Assembly: GCA_965207335.1 (NCBI GenBank)
Contig: OZ242267.1
Location: 1-64,000, forward strand
From: G965207335 sp965207335
GTDB lineage: Bacteria; Pseudomonadota; Gammaproteobacteria; PS1; Pseudothioglobaceae
Direction: 5' to 3'
DNA length: 64,000 nucleotides
How positions within the stretch are numbered: position 1 is the first letter of the stretch; every line of letters starts with the position of its first letter. Shown here in pieces: positions 8,703-18,580 of this stretch. The notes below the pieces were generated by a model that did no database searches, was not told the origin of the DNA, and saw only the letters and a list, made by a program, of their open reading frames with translations. The translations under genes and the position numbers were made by a program.

Positions 8703-10703
8703 TTATAATAGTGGGGCAATTACCAAACTCACTATAGCCATTACATTTATTAAAATATTCATAGATGGTCCAGAGGTATCTTTAAATGGGTCTCCTACTG
8801 TATCACCTACTACTGTTGCGGTATGAGTATCAGAGCCCTTACCACCAAAATTACCTTTTTCAACAAATTTTTTGGCATTATCCCAAGCACCACCAGCATT
8901 TGCCATCATAAGTGCCATTAAAACACAAGCAAGTAAAGCACCTGCTAGCATTCCACCTAGTGATTCAGGTCCTAAAATAAAACCAACTAAAATTGGAGTA
9001 AAAACAGCAATAATACCAGGCAGTATCATTTTTTTAAGTGCTGCTGTTGTGGCAATATCCACACATTTTGCGGTATCTGGTTCAGCATTACCCTCCAATA
9101 AGCCATCAATTTCCTTAAATTGTCGTCTAATTTCTTTAATCATTGCAAAAGCACTATCACCAACAGCAGTCATAGTAATAGCTGAAATTAAAAAAGGAAT
9201 AGTACCACCAATAAACAGTCCAATAAGCACCCAAGAATTACTTAGATTAAGAATAAAATCACTATTATAGGAGCTAACTGTTTCAACATAAGCAGTAATG
9301 ATAGCTAGTGCCGCTAATGCAGCAGCACCGATAGCAAAGCCTTTTCCTATTGCGGCTGTAGTATTGCCTAATTCATCCAGAGAATCGGTAATTTTACGAG
9401 TTTTTTCACCTAAGCCAGCCATTTCCGCAATACCACCTGCATTATCAGCAACAGGTCCATAGGCATCAATCGCCATAGTAATACCTACTGTTGCTAGCAT
9501 ACTAACAGCAGCAATACCAACACCATAAAGTCCAGAAAAATAGTCGGCAATAAATATAATAACACAAATAGTTAACACTGGAATAACAACAGACTGCATA
9601 CCAATTGCCAGGCCTTTAATCATAACAGTAGCAGCACCAGTTTCTCCTGCTTTGGCAATATCTCTAATAGGTTTAGCAGAAGTATAATATTCAGTAACCA
9701 AGCCAATAATAATACCACCAACACTACCCATTAACACCGCAAACCAAATAGCATTATTAATTGCCATATTACTAATTAAAATATATGCACTAGCAATAAA
9801 AAATACAGCAGCAACAATAGTGCCTATTCTTAGTGCTATTTCTGGTGATTTAGCAGAATAAAATTTGACTAACATAATACCTATAATTGAGCAAATAAGT
9901 CCAATAGAAGCTAAAGCCAAAGGTAAAAACATTAGTACTTCTTTAGCACCTAATCTTTCTAAACCTAATAATCCCATAGTTGAAGCAATAGCAATAGTTG
10001 CTATCATAGCCCCGCAATAAGACTCAAATATATCCGAGCCCATACCAGCAATATCACCAACATTATCACCAACATTATCAGCAATTACCCCAGGGTTTCT
10101 AGGATCATCCTCTGGAATTCCAACCTCAATTTTACCCACTAAATCTGCACCAATATCAGCACTCTTAGTATAAATACCACCGCCAACACGAGAAAAAAGC
10201 GCCACCACAGATGCCCCCATACCAAAGCCGTGTAGGGCATTTGCAGTATCTGGGTCTGTACCAAAAAATAAATATAGTAATCCCAAGCCAAGTATTCCTA
10301 ATGAGGCAACTGTTAGCCCCATAACAGAGCCACTAAAAAATGCTATTTCCAAGGCAGGGCTAATACCTAAGGTATGAGCAGCTTTTGTGGTTCGTACATT
10401 TGCCTTAGTAGCAGTATTCATACCAATATAGCCTGCTGTTGCAGAAGATAATGCCCCTACTACAAAACTAAATGCACTTTGCCAACCAAGAAAAATAAGC
10501 AGTAACACAGATAAAGCAAATGCAAAAATAGCAAGCATTTTGTACTCTCTTTTCATAAAAACAATAGCACCTAAGTGTATTTGCTCACTTATTTTTACCA
10601 TTAAGCCTTCACCAGTAGGTTGTTTTTTAATCCAAAGATAAATGAAAAAAACCACTATCAAACCAAGCACACCCAAAGCAGGAGGTATTATATGTATGTC
10701 CAT
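8703..10703 (-). CDS. hppA: Membrane-bound ion-pumping pyrophosphatase
   Basis: 666 residues from the ATG at 10703; an upstream in-frame ATG at 10742 would add 13 atypical residues. The protein hydrolyses pyrophosphate and pumps H+ (or Na+) across the inner membrane through about 16 helices. Visible signatures are the substrate motif DIGADLVGKIEVGIPEDD with DNVGDNVGD, DAYGPVADNAGG, and the C-terminal GDTVGDPFKDTSGP. In the subtype motif the residue after GNTTA is Ala (GNTTAAIGKG) rather than Lys, which by family knowledge marks the K+-dependent class; pumped ion not assigned. Convergent with repeat peptide 5. Confidence 0.95.
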   Translation of the reverse strand: MDIHIIPPALGVLGLIVVFFIYLWIKKQPTGEGLMVKISEQIHLGAIVFMKREYKMLAIFAFALSVLLLIFLGWQSAFSFVVGALSSATAGYIGMNTATKANVRTTKAAHTLGISPALEIAFFSGSVMGLTVASLGILGLGLLYLFFGTDPDTANALHGFGMGASVVALFSRVGGGIYTKSADIGADLVGKIEVGIPEDDPRNPGVIADNVGDNVGDIAGMGSDIFESYCGAMIATIAIASTMGLLGLERLGAKEVLMFLPLALASIGLICSIIGIMLVKFYSAKSPEIALRIGTIVAAVFFIASAYILISNMAINNAIWFAVLMGSVGGIIIGLVTEYYTSAKPIRDIAKAGETGAATVMIKGLAIGMQSVVIPVLTICVIIFIADYFSGLYGVGIAAVSMLATVGITMAIDAYGPVADNAGGIAEMAGLGEKTRKITDSLDELGNTTAAIGKGFAIGAAALAALAIITAYVETVSSYNSDFILNLSNSWVLIGLFIGGTIPFLISAITMTAVGDSAFAMIKEIRRQFKEIDGLLEGNAEPDTAKCVDIATTAALKKMILPGIIAVFTPILVGFILGPESLGGMLAGALLACVLMALMMANAGGAWDNAKKFVEKGNFGGKGSDTHTATVVGDTVGDPFKDTSGPSMNILINVMAIVSLVIAPLL

Positions 10704-10934
10704 AAAGTTACAGATTGTAAGAATTTTTACTATTATAACCAATAAAATATAAAAATAGTTTAAATATTTTATTAGTAAATAAGTTTATTATATTAGGCAA
10801 AGATATTTATCTAAATACTGGCAACACCAATTATTTTAAAATAAAAATAAGGTTACTTAATGTAGTAGTCTGTGTTTTGATATAAATTGTATGCTTATGG
10901 CAAACCAAAAACTCAAGTCAAGCATAGAGTGGTT

Positions 10935-11243
10935 TTAAATTTTTACTGTACTTGCTGTACCAACAGTAGCACCTGTACTAACACTACTAAGAGTTGCGGG
11001 GCAAGTAAGAGTACCAACTGTGCTAGTAGTTCCTATAGATCCTGCTGTGCTAGTAGATGCTGCTGCTTGTAGATGCTCTAATTCTTGTGTTTCTAATGTA
11101 TTTAATACAGGCAACACCACATATATAGTAGTTTTAGTATTAGTTTTAACAACTACATTAATATTTTTATCAATATAATGAAGCACAGAATGTGGGTTAT
11201 TGCGCAACTTATCGCGATACTTTTTATTTGTCATATCATACAT
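10935..11243 (-). CDS. NHLP-leader repeat peptide 6
   Basis: 102 residues. The leader has KKYRDKLRNNPHSVLHYI (7-24) and VVVKTNTKTTIYVVLP (30-45), ending HLQAA (57-61). The core (about 41 residues) mixes STA-GSI-GTT-STV-GTL repeats with one Cys in TCPAT. Last gene of a three-gene minus-strand set. Its leader is nearly identical to those of peptides 7 and 8 while the cores diverge, the pattern expected of a precursor family under core diversification. Confidence 0.73.
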   Translation of the reverse strand: MYDMTNKKYRDKLRNNPHSVLHYIDKNINVVVKTNTKTTIYVVLPVLNTLETQELEHLQAAASTSTAGSIGTTSTVGTLTCPATLSSVSTGATVGTASTVKI

Positions 11244-11264
11244 TATATACTCCTATATTTTATA

Positions 11265-11558
11265 CTATTCTATTGAGCTAGCTGAACCTACAGTACCAAC
11301 CGAACTAAGAGAGCCTATAGTGCTAGGACAACTCAAACTACCAGCAGTAGCAACACTACCTAATGTTGCTGCTGAGCTAGTAGTTCCTGCTGCTTGTAGT
11401 TGCTCTAATTCTTGTGTTTCTAATGTATTTAATACAGGCAACACCATATATATAGTCGTTTTAGTATTAGTTTTAACAACTATATCTAAATCTTTATCAA
11501 TATAATGAAACACAGAATGTGGATTATTACGCAATTTATTACGATATTCTTTATTCAT
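11265..11558 (-). CDS. NHLP-leader repeat peptide 7
   Basis: 97 residues. The leader begins directly with NKEYRNKLRNNPHSVFHYI and ends QLQAAG (53-58). The core of about 40 residues carries GSV-ATA-GSL and one Cys in a SCPST motif that parallels TCPAT of peptide 6. The strong SD AAAGGAAAAG lies upstream on the minus strand. Middle gene of the three-gene set, 21 bases from peptide 6. Confidence 0.73.
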   Translation of the reverse strand: MNKEYRNKLRNNPHSVFHYIDKDLDIVVKTNTKTTIYMVLPVLNTLETQELEQLQAAGTTSSAATLGSVATAGSLSCPSTIGSLSSVGTVGSASSIE

Positions 11559-11621
11559 AATTCTTTTCCTTTATTGTATATTGTAACAGTCTTTTTAGTA
11601 TAAGCATATCTATGTAACTTT

Positions 11622-11930
11622 TTATTTCACTTCAGTCGTGCCGACTGAACCAACAGTACTAGCTGAACCAACAGTACTAGCTGTACCCAGAATTGTACCA
11701 GCAGAACTAGCACATCCTACTGTACCTATTGTACTTGCAGTGGCAGCTGCTTGTATTTTTGTTAATTCTGTTAATTCTAATTTACTCAAATTAGGTAATA
11801 TCATATATGTAGTAGTTTTAGTATTATTTTTAACAATTATATCTACATCTTTATCAATATAATGAAACACGGAATGTGGATTATTACGCAATTTATTACG
11901 ATATTTCTTATCCATTATTTTATCTATCAT
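11622..11930 (-). CDS. NHLP-leader repeat peptide 8
   Basis: 102 residues from the ATG at 11930. A longer frame reaches 11984, but AAAGGA sits 9 bases before the internal ATG and the extra 18 residues have no counterpart in relatives. The leader KKYRNKLRNNPHSVFHYI matches peptides 6 and 7 and ends KIQAA. The core (about 40 residues) has one Cys (GCASSAGT) and STV-GSA-STV-GSV repeats. First gene of the set, divergent from the LysR gene. Confidence 0.73.
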   Translation of the reverse strand: MIDKIMDKKYRNKLRNNPHSVFHYIDKDVDIIVKNNTKTTTYMILPNLSKLELTELTKIQAAATASTIGTVGCASSAGTILGTASTVGSASTVGSVGTTEVK

Positions 11931-12136
11931 ATTTCTTGTCCTTTCTAATCTCAATTTTATTATCAATAACAGTATTATAATCATAAAAAATGATAATATA
12001 TATTATTTTAATTATAAAATATAAAGTTTACATAGTGACACAAGTAAAAATTATTAGCTAAGATATATAGCAGTACTTAATAATGTAAAATTATGTTTTT
12101 ATTTAAATAATATATTTTTATTATTAATATTTAATA

Positions 12137-13033
12137 ATGGTTAATTATACAACAAAGCAAATATATGCTTTTGAGGCTGTTATCCGTCTTAAAAGCTTCA
12201 CTAAGGCAAGTAAAGAGTTAAATTTAACTCAACCTGCTATTTATATGCAGGTTCAACATTTGCAAGAAAATGTTGGTAAGATGCTATTTAATATCAAAGG
12301 CAAACTTGTACAACCAACATTTATGGGCGGTAGATTATATGATAATTTTGTTAAAGTAATATCACAACTAGAATATACAAAATCAGATATTAAGCAAATT
12401 ACCCATCCTAATACTGGACACCTAACAATATTAGTAGCTACTACTACACATTTATTTATTAGTAAAACACTATCTAGTTTTAAAAAAAAATACCCAAGTA
12501 TAAGTTTTCATTTAGAGGTAACAAATAGGCAAGAATTATTAAATAAACTAACTAATAACGATATTGATTTAGTAGCAATGGGTGAACCACCAAAAAATAT
12601 ACCGCTAATTACTAAAAGGTTTATGGATAATCCAATAATAGTAATAGCACATCCAGAGCATCTCCTATCAGCAAATAAAAATATTGCCATTAATGACTTA
12701 AAAAAAGAAGTTTTAATTACCAGAGAAGTAGGTTCAGGAACAAGATATACAGTAGAAAAAGTTACTGGATTAAATTTTAATACTGATATTCAAATAAATT
12801 CTAATGAGGCTATAATAGGTGCCGTCAAGGCTGGACTTGGCATTGGTTTTGTATCTAAGCATACCGTAACATTAGAGCTAGAAAATAAAATTATTAAGCA
12901 ACTTAATGTAGAAAAATTTCCAATTATTCGTCACTGGCATATAGTGCATAATAAAAATAGGCAATTATCACCTATAGCTAAGCAGTTTAAAGAGTTTTTA
13001 ATATTAAAGGCATATAATGAAATTAACTTATAG
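12137..13033 (+). CDS. LysR-family transcriptional regulator (CbbR-like)
   Basis: 298 residues. The N-terminal winged helix-turn-helix (about 5-62) has KSFTKASKELNLTQPAIYMQ (19-38). The periplasmic-binding-protein-like effector domain (about 90-295) follows, with GHLTILVATTT and VKAGLGIGFVSKH. Overall it resembles regulators of the CbbR/CysB-like branch; CbbR assignment is tentative because no RuBisCO or cysteine gene is adjacent. The 3' end overlaps the pepN start by 17 bases, so the two are probably co-transcribed. Divergent from the peptide 6-8 operon, so it could autoregulate in the shared 200-base gap. Confidence 0.85.
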   Translation: MVNYTTKQIYAFEAVIRLKSFTKASKELNLTQPAIYMQVQHLQENVGKMLFNIKGKLVQPTFMGGRLYDNFVKVISQLEYTKSDIKQITHPNTGHLTILVATTTHLFISKTLSSFKKKYPSISFHLEVTNRQELLNKLTNNDIDLVAMGEPPKNIPLITKRFMDNPIIVIAHPEHLLSANKNIAINDLKKEVLITREVGSGTRYTVEKVTGLNFNTDIQINSNEAIIGAVKAGLGIGFVSKHTVTLELENKIIKQLNVEKFPIIRHWHIVHNKNRQLSPIAKQFKEFLILKAYNEINL

Positions 13034-15530
13034 AAAAGATTACACGGTATCAAATTACTTAATTAAAACCACAGACTTAGTATTTAAGTTATTTGAGGAT
13101 AAAACCATAGTTACCAATACTATGTATTTTTATAAAAACCCAAAAAGCACAGATAATAGTAATAAATTATTCTTAAACGGCAAGAATTTAAAATTAATTA
13201 ACCTTAAAAAAAACAATATAAAAATATCTTGTAAAACTACAGATAGGGGTATTTTTATTAGTGATTTAGATGATGAGTTTAGTCTAGAAGTAATAACAGA
13301 AATTTACCCTAGCAAAAATACTAGTTTAAAGGGTTTGTACAAATCATCTGGTAATTTTTGTACTCAATGTGAGGCACAAGGATTTAGAAATATTAGTTAT
13401 TATTTAGATAGACCAGATGTATTAAGTATTTGGAGTGTTGTAATAATAGCTGATAAAAGCAAATACCCAATGTTATTATCAAATGGTAATTTAATTTTAG
13501 AAGACAAAAATAGTGTTAAATGGCATGACCCACACCCTAAACCTTGCTATTTATTTGCCTTAGTTGCTGGTGATTTTGCTGTTTTAACAGATGTATTTAT
13601 TACTAAATCTAATAAAAAAGTACAATTAAAAATATTTACCCAAAAACACAACTTTCATAAAACAAACTTCGCAATGCTAGCACTAAAAAAAGCTTTCTTA
13701 TGGGATGAAACTCGTTTTAATTTAGAATATGATTTAGATATTTATATGATAGTAGCGGTGGATGATTTTAATATGGGTGCTATGGAAAACAAGGGGTTAA
13801 ATATTTTTAATTCTATTTATGTACTAGCTGATACTAGGACTGCAACAGATAAAGATTTTATAAACATAGAGGCAGTAATAGGGCATGAGTATTTTCATAA
13901 TTGGACTGGTAATCGCGTAACTTGTAGGGATTGGTTTCAACTAAGTTTAAAAGAGGGTTTAACGGTATTTAGAGAGCAAGAATTTACCAGTGATGAGCAT
14001 TCCAGAGCACTAAAAAGAATAGATGATGCACAATTTTTAAGAAGCCTTCAATTTGCAGAAGATAGTGGTGCTATGGCACATCCTGTCCGTCCTGATTCTT
14101 ATTTAGAAGTAGATAATTTTTATACTTTAACGGTATATGAAAAAGGTGCTGAGATTGTAAGAATGCTTCATACTTTATTAGGCGAGAAGTTGTTTCAAAA
14201 GGCAATTAATTTATACCTAACAAAACATAATGCTACAGCGGCTACTGTTGATGATTTTATTATGGCAATGGAAAGTGTGTCTGCTATTAATTTAGCACAA
14301 TTTAAGTTATGGTATAGCCAAATTGGCACACCTGTTATAGATATAACTACTGATTATGATAGCAAAAATAAAACCTTTATTATTAATATTAAGCAAAAAT
14401 TAACTAATAATAATAGTAGTTTTTATATACCATTTAATTATGCCTTATTTAACAATGATGGCAAGAAAATAACCACAGATACAGTAATAATTGACACTAA
14501 AACTAAGCAATTAAAATTTAATGATATATCATCTAAGCCTGTATGTTCTTATTTACGAGGATTTTCTGCCCCAATTATTGTAAATACTAATTTATCTTAT
14601 CAGGAAAGAATTAAATTATTATCTTATGAAGATGATGCATTTAGTAAGTTTAATAATGCCCAAATTTTATGGGGTAAACTACTATTAAACAAATTAGGTG
14701 CTAAGGCTAAGAAGGAAATTTTTAATTGTTTTTTTGATATTTTAGCAACAAGTAAAGATAATGGCTTAACAGCTAGATTAATAAGTATGCCAGATGAAAA
14801 ATACATACAGCAACAAAAAAAAATAATTACCGTAGCCAAAACCCATAATGATTTATTAAACTTAGCATTAGAATTTGCAAATTTTAGCAAAGATTTATTA
14901 CTAAGTACATACAATAAATTAAATAATAACAACAATGAATTTAATGAAACACAAATAGCAAATAGAGCATTAAAAAATACTTGTTTATGGTATTTAAGTC
15001 TGTTGAAAAATTATGATTTATGCTATAAACAATATCAAAGTGCTACCTGTATGAGTGATAAATTTTCTGCATTTATAGTTTTAACTAGGCGTGATAATCA
15101 TTATAGGAATAAAGTGTTAAGTGATTTTTATAATACCTATAAAGACGATACTCAGGTTATTGATAAATGGTTTAGCACTCAAGCATTAGCAGAAGATGCT
15201 GATATAAAAGTTATTAAACGATTAATGAAACATGAGCAATTTGTGTTTCTTAATCCTAATAAATTACGAGCTGTAATTGGCTCTTGGTGTAGTAATTATA
15301 TGCAATTTCATAGCAAAGATGGTTATGAGCTATTAAGTGACATTATTATTAAATTAAATACTGTTAATTCCCAAGTAGGCGCTAGATTTGTAGCAATATT
15401 TAGTCATTATCGTAGATACCAAAAACCACAATCAAACCTACAAAAACAAGCCTTAGAGAAGATTTTAGCAGTACATAAATTAAGCCCAGATATTCAAGAA
15501 GTAGTAACAAAGACCTTAAATAATAAATAA
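13017..15530 (+). CDS. pepN: Aminopeptidase N
   Basis: 837 residues, M1 zinc metallopeptidase that removes N-terminal residues from peptides in the cytoplasm; slightly shorter than E. coli PepN (870). The exopeptidase motif GAMEN (254-258) and zinc site HEYFH (290-294) with distal Glu313 keep the family spacing of 19. The C-terminal all-alpha domain (about 540-837) is present. The start overlaps the LysR gene by 17 bases. Convergent with fabF across 20 bases. A generalist peptidase may recycle leader fragments of the peptide family, but that is only speculation. Confidence 0.95.
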   Translation: MKLTYRKDYTVSNYLIKTTDLVFKLFEDKTIVTNTMYFYKNPKSTDNSNKLFLNGKNLKLINLKKNNIKISCKTTDRGIFISDLDDEFSLEVITEIYPSKNTSLKGLYKSSGNFCTQCEAQGFRNISYYLDRPDVLSIWSVVIIADKSKYPMLLSNGNLILEDKNSVKWHDPHPKPCYLFALVAGDFAVLTDVFITKSNKKVQLKIFTQKHNFHKTNFAMLALKKAFLWDETRFNLEYDLDIYMIVAVDDFNMGAMENKGLNIFNSIYVLADTRTATDKDFINIEAVIGHEYFHNWTGNRVTCRDWFQLSLKEGLTVFREQEFTSDEHSRALKRIDDAQFLRSLQFAEDSGAMAHPVRPDSYLEVDNFYTLTVYEKGAEIVRMLHTLLGEKLFQKAINLYLTKHNATAATVDDFIMAMESVSAINLAQFKLWYSQIGTPVIDITTDYDSKNKTFIINIKQKLTNNNSSFYIPFNYALFNNDGKKITTDTVIIDTKTKQLKFNDISSKPVCSYLRGFSAPIIVNTNLSYQERIKLLSYEDDAFSKFNNAQILWGKLLLNKLGAKAKKEIFNCFFDILATSKDNGLTARLISMPDEKYIQQQKKIITVAKTHNDLLNLALEFANFSKDLLLSTYNKLNNNNNEFNETQIANRALKNTCLWYLSLLKNYDLCYKQYQSATCMSDKFSAFIVLTRRDNHYRNKVLSDFYNTYKDDTQVIDKWFSTQALAEDADIKVIKRLMKHEQFVFLNPNKLRAVIGSWCSNYMQFHSKDGYELLSDIIIKLNTVNSQVGARFVAIFSHYRRYQKPQSNLQKQALEKILAVHKLSPDIQEVVTKTLNNK

Positions 15531-15550
15531 AGACTTGTACTATTATGATA

Positions 15551-16786
15551 TTAAATTTTAGACAAAATAATACTGCCATTAGTACCACCAAAACCAAAAG
15601 AGTTTGACATTACACAATTAATATTCATATCTCTGGCAGTATTTGCTACATAATCTAAATCACATTCTGGGTCTTGATTAAAAATATTAATAGTAGGCGG
15701 GGCTATTTGATGTTTAATAGCCAATACACTAAATATAGTCTCAATACCACCAGCTGCACCTAACAAGTGTCCAGTCATAGATTTGGTAGAGCTCATAGCA
15801 AGTTTATAAGCATGCTTGCCAAAAACAGTTTTAATAGCTTGTGTTTCTGCCAAGTCTCCTGTTGGTGTTGAAGTGCCGTGAGCATTGATATAATCAATTT
15901 CTTCTACATTCAACTTGCCATCTTTTAAGGCATTCTTAACACATATACTAGCACCACTGCCATTTTCTGATGGCTTAGTCATATGATAAGCATCACCACT
16001 CATACCATAGCCACTAATCTGTGCATAAATATCAGCACCTCTGGATTTTGCATGCTCATATTCTTCTAATACTACAACACCAGCACCATTTGCTAAGACA
16101 AATCCATCTCTATCTTTATCCCAAGGCCTTGATGCAGTAGTAGGGTCATCATTACGAGTAGATAAGGCCCTAGCCGATGCAAAACCTCCTAAACTACAAT
16201 GCGATATTGCCATTTCCGCACCACCTGCTATCATAACATCGGCATCACCGTATTCAATAATTCTACTAGCACTGCCAATATTATGAGTACCTGTAGTACA
16301 GGCTGTACTAATTGCAAAATTAGGACCTTTTAAGCCGTATTTAATAGATAAATTACCAGAAATCATATTGATAATACTAGCAGGGATAAAAAAAGGTGAT
16401 ATTCTTCTAACACTCCTATCTTTTATCATAAAAGCAGTATTTTCTATGGTGCTTATACCTCCTATACCAGCACCTATAGCAACACCTATTCGCTCGCAAT
16501 TTTCCTCTGTTATTACAAGTCCTGAAGATTCTATTGCCTGTATTCCAGCTGCCATACCATAGTGGATAAAAATATCCATTTTTTTAGCGTCTTTTTTAGA
16601 TATGTATTGCTCAATATCAAAGTCTTTGATAGAGCCACCAAAGGTAGTAGAATGTTCTGTGGTGTCAATATTTGTGATACTTGCTATGCCTGATTTGCCA
16701 GCTATTATATTATTCCATGCACTTGTTATACTATTGCCAACAGGTGAGATAATACCAAGACCAGTAATAACAACTCTTTTTTTCAT
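15551..16786 (-). CDS. fabF: Beta-ketoacyl-ACP synthase II
   Basis: 411 residues, thiolase fold, elongating acyl-ACP with malonyl-ACP in fatty acid synthesis. Catalytic residues are visible at exactly the E. coli numbers: Cys163 in STACTTGTH, His303 in NAHGTSTPTGD, Lys335 and His340 in TKSMTGHLLGAAGG. Follows acpP on the same strand with a 54-base gap, the common acpP-fabF order; fabD/fabG are not adjacent on this side. Confidence 0.96.
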   Translation of the reverse strand: MKKRVVITGLGIISPVGNSITSAWNNIIAGKSGIASITNIDTTEHSTTFGGSIKDFDIEQYISKKDAKKMDIFIHYGMAAGIQAIESSGLVITEENCERIGVAIGAGIGGISTIENTAFMIKDRSVRRISPFFIPASIINMISGNLSIKYGLKGPNFAISTACTTGTHNIGSASRIIEYGDADVMIAGGAEMAISHCSLGGFASARALSTRNDDPTTASRPWDKDRDGFVLANGAGVVVLEEYEHAKSRGADIYAQISGYGMSGDAYHMTKPSENGSGASICVKNALKDGKLNVEEIDYINAHGTSTPTGDLAETQAIKTVFGKHAYKLAMSSTKSMTGHLLGAAGGIETIFSVLAIKHQIAPPTINIFNQDPECDLDYVANTARDMNINCVMSNSFGFGGTNGSIILSKI

Positions 16787-16840
16787 ATAAAAATGACTAA
16801 GTTAGTCTTAGATGTTGTTGTAAAGTGTTTTTAAATTATA

Positions 16841-17068
16841 TTAGGTATTAGCCTTAACATAATTAATTGCCTCTTGAATAGTAGTTATTTTTTCAGCTTG
16901 ATTATCTGGTATTTCACAGTTAAATTCTTCTTCTAATGACATGACTAATTCTACAGTATCCAGAGAATCAGCACCTAAGTCATCGATAAACGATGCATTA
17001 TTGTCAACCTCGCCTTTTAAGTCTAATTGCTCAATTATTACATTTTTAACTCTTTCTTCAATGCTCAT
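16841..17068 (-). CDS. acpP: Acyl carrier protein
   Basis: 75 residues, acidic four-helix protein carrying acyl chains on phosphopantetheine attached to Ser35 in the DSLDTVELVM motif (DLGADSL, 30-36). Length is typical (77 in E. coli). A strong SD AAGGAAAA precedes the ATG. First gene of the acpP-fabF pair. Confidence 0.96.
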   Translation of the reverse strand: MSIEERVKNVIIEQLDLKGEVDNNASFIDDLGADSLDTVELVMSLEEEFNCEIPDNQAEKITTIQEAINYVKANT

Positions 17069-17157
17069 ATAATTTTCCTTATAAATAAAATATTTTACAA
17101 TAGAGTATATTTTATAGTTAAAAAACTCTTTACAACAATAAAATCAAAAAATAATTA

Positions 17158-17406
17158 TTAGTTATTATTTTTACTATTATCGCTATTTATAGTATTAGAT
17201 AATGAGTTTTTAATTTTGTTAATAACTCCAGTTGTTTTTAAATAATCAAAAGATATATTGTATGCCTTTATAGCTCCGTCTTGTATGCCATATAACACTT
17301 GTTTTTTATTGATAATAATACCAAAATTACCATCAGAGTCAGAAAACCTAATAGCATCGCCCATTATTGCAAATACTATGCAAATAATTATAAAAAATTT
17401 AATCAT
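17158..17406 (-). CDS. Small exported protein of unknown function
   Basis: 82 residues. It starts with a hydrophobic signal peptide or membrane anchor (residues 2-16, cleavage plausible near MGDAIRFSD). A short stretch with FSDSDGNFGIIINKKQV follows, then a hydrophilic Asn/Ser/Lys-rich tail ending in NNN. No family recognised. It lies between tRNA-Asn and acpP on the same strand with only a weak SD. Real rather than random because of the clean signal sequence, but confidence is moderate. Confidence 0.5.
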   Translation of the reverse strand: MIKFFIIICIVFAIMGDAIRFSDSDGNFGIIINKKQVLYGIQDGAIKAYNISFDYLKTTGVINKIKNSLSNTINSDNSKNNN

Positions 17407-17510
17407 ATTTATACTTAAAATTTAATCAAAAACTAAAACCGGCATAACAATATTTATACAAAGGTCTTTTTATACATTATACCAAAATATAAAAAATATT
17501 ATAAGTTATA

Positions 17511-17586
17511 TGGCTCCTCGACCTGGGCTCGAACCAGGGACAAACGGATTAACAGTCCGTCGCTCTACCAACTGAGCTATCGAGGA
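17511..17586 (-). tRNA. tRNA-Asn (anticodon GTT)
   Basis: A 76-base cloverleaf on the minus strand. The acceptor stem TCCTCGA pairs with TCGAGGA, discriminator G, and CCA is encoded. The D arm is AGCTCAGTTGGTAGAGC, the anticodon loop CTGTTAA contains GTT, and the T arm is GGTTCGAGCC. All stems close with Watson-Crick pairs by eye. Confidence 0.96.
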
Positions 17587-17687
17587 ATAGTAAAAAGCAT
17601 TAACACTAATATAATTTTTTTAAAGTCTTATCATAATATTAGTATTTATATACACTCTTTAAGATTGCTAAATTATACTCATATCAA

Positions 17688-18533
17688 TTAACTAGTCAAG
17701 ATTAATTCTGCATAATTATTAACATTAGTCAAATAATTAATACCAAAGATATTTAAATGATTAAGATAATGATACAACATATATAAAGTCTTTCTTAACT
17801 CAAAACCTTGTTGTTTTGGATGAATGTTATGGTATGCTTTATAAAATTCATTGTTAAAACCACCAAACATATAAGTAAGTGCTAAATCAGCCTCACTATG
17901 TCCATAATAACAAGCACTATCAATAAAACATGGCTCATTATTAACATTTAGAACATTTCCAGACCATAAATCACCGTGTAATAGTGTTGGAGTAATATTA
18001 TTAGGTATTAAAATAGGCAATTTATTTTTTATAGTTAATAATTTTTGATAATTATTATTAGTAATGAGATTTTTCTTATATGCAAGTTGTATTTGATATA
18101 AAAGCCTGTATTGCCAATAAAAATCAAGCCAATTAATAGATTTTTTATCAACTGCATTGTATTGTGGAGTAATGCCAATTTTATTATCAAATTTAAAGCC
18201 AAAATACGGGGTAATTTGTTTATGCAATTTAGCTAAAGATTGCCCTAATTTAGTTTGATTAATAGTAGTATTGCTAATTTTAAGCCAAGATAAAATTAAA
18301 ATATTATTATCAGCAAATAAAACATTAGGTGTAGCAATAAACTTTCTTAATAGTTGTAGCTCTATACCTTCTTTAACAAAAAAGTCATTTGCCTTAGATT
18401 GATACTTAACAAATACTTCGCTTTTATCTAATAATACCACCTTAAAAGACTGATTAACTCCTGTGCTAATTGAGTTCATGCTAGTAACAGGTTTATTAAG
18501 GCTTTTTTCTATATGATTTTTGATAGTTTGCAT
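17688..18533 (-). CDS. Fructosamine kinase family protein
   Basis: 281 residues from the ATG at 18533. The frame opens at 18560, but the extra 9 residues are atypical, and a repeated TTACTATGCAAA overlaps both candidate starts. Protein-kinase-like fold: catalytic HGDLWSGN (186-193) and FIDSACYYGHSEADLA (203-218) are the fructosamine-kinase signatures, and Lys43 is the likely ATP-binding lysine. These enzymes phosphorylate ketoamines on glycated proteins or small molecules and trigger deglycation in the cytoplasm. Downstream of the periplasmic-protein ORF, 48 bases away, so possibly the last gene of the RND operon. Confidence 0.88.
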   Translation of the reverse strand: MQTIKNHIEKSLNKPVTSMNSISTGVNQSFKVVLLDKSEVFVKYQSKANDFFVKEGIELQLLRKFIATPNVLFADNNILILSWLKISNTTINQTKLGQSLAKLHKQITPYFGFKFDNKIGITPQYNAVDKKSINWLDFYWQYRLLYQIQLAYKKNLITNNNYQKLLTIKNKLPILIPNNITPTLLHGDLWSGNVLNVNNEPCFIDSACYYGHSEADLALTYMFGGFNNEFYKAYHNIHPKQQGFELRKTLYMLYHYLNHLNIFGINYLTNVNNYAELILTS

Positions 18534-18580
18534 AGTAAATTTGCATAGTAAAACTACCATTAGTAATTTTATTCGCTGGC

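Noticed and set aside
1947..12000. Lanthipeptide assignment for the peptide family
   Set aside because: Several cores lack cysteine and no LanM/LanB/LanC gene is in the window, so only the broader NHLP-type label is kept.
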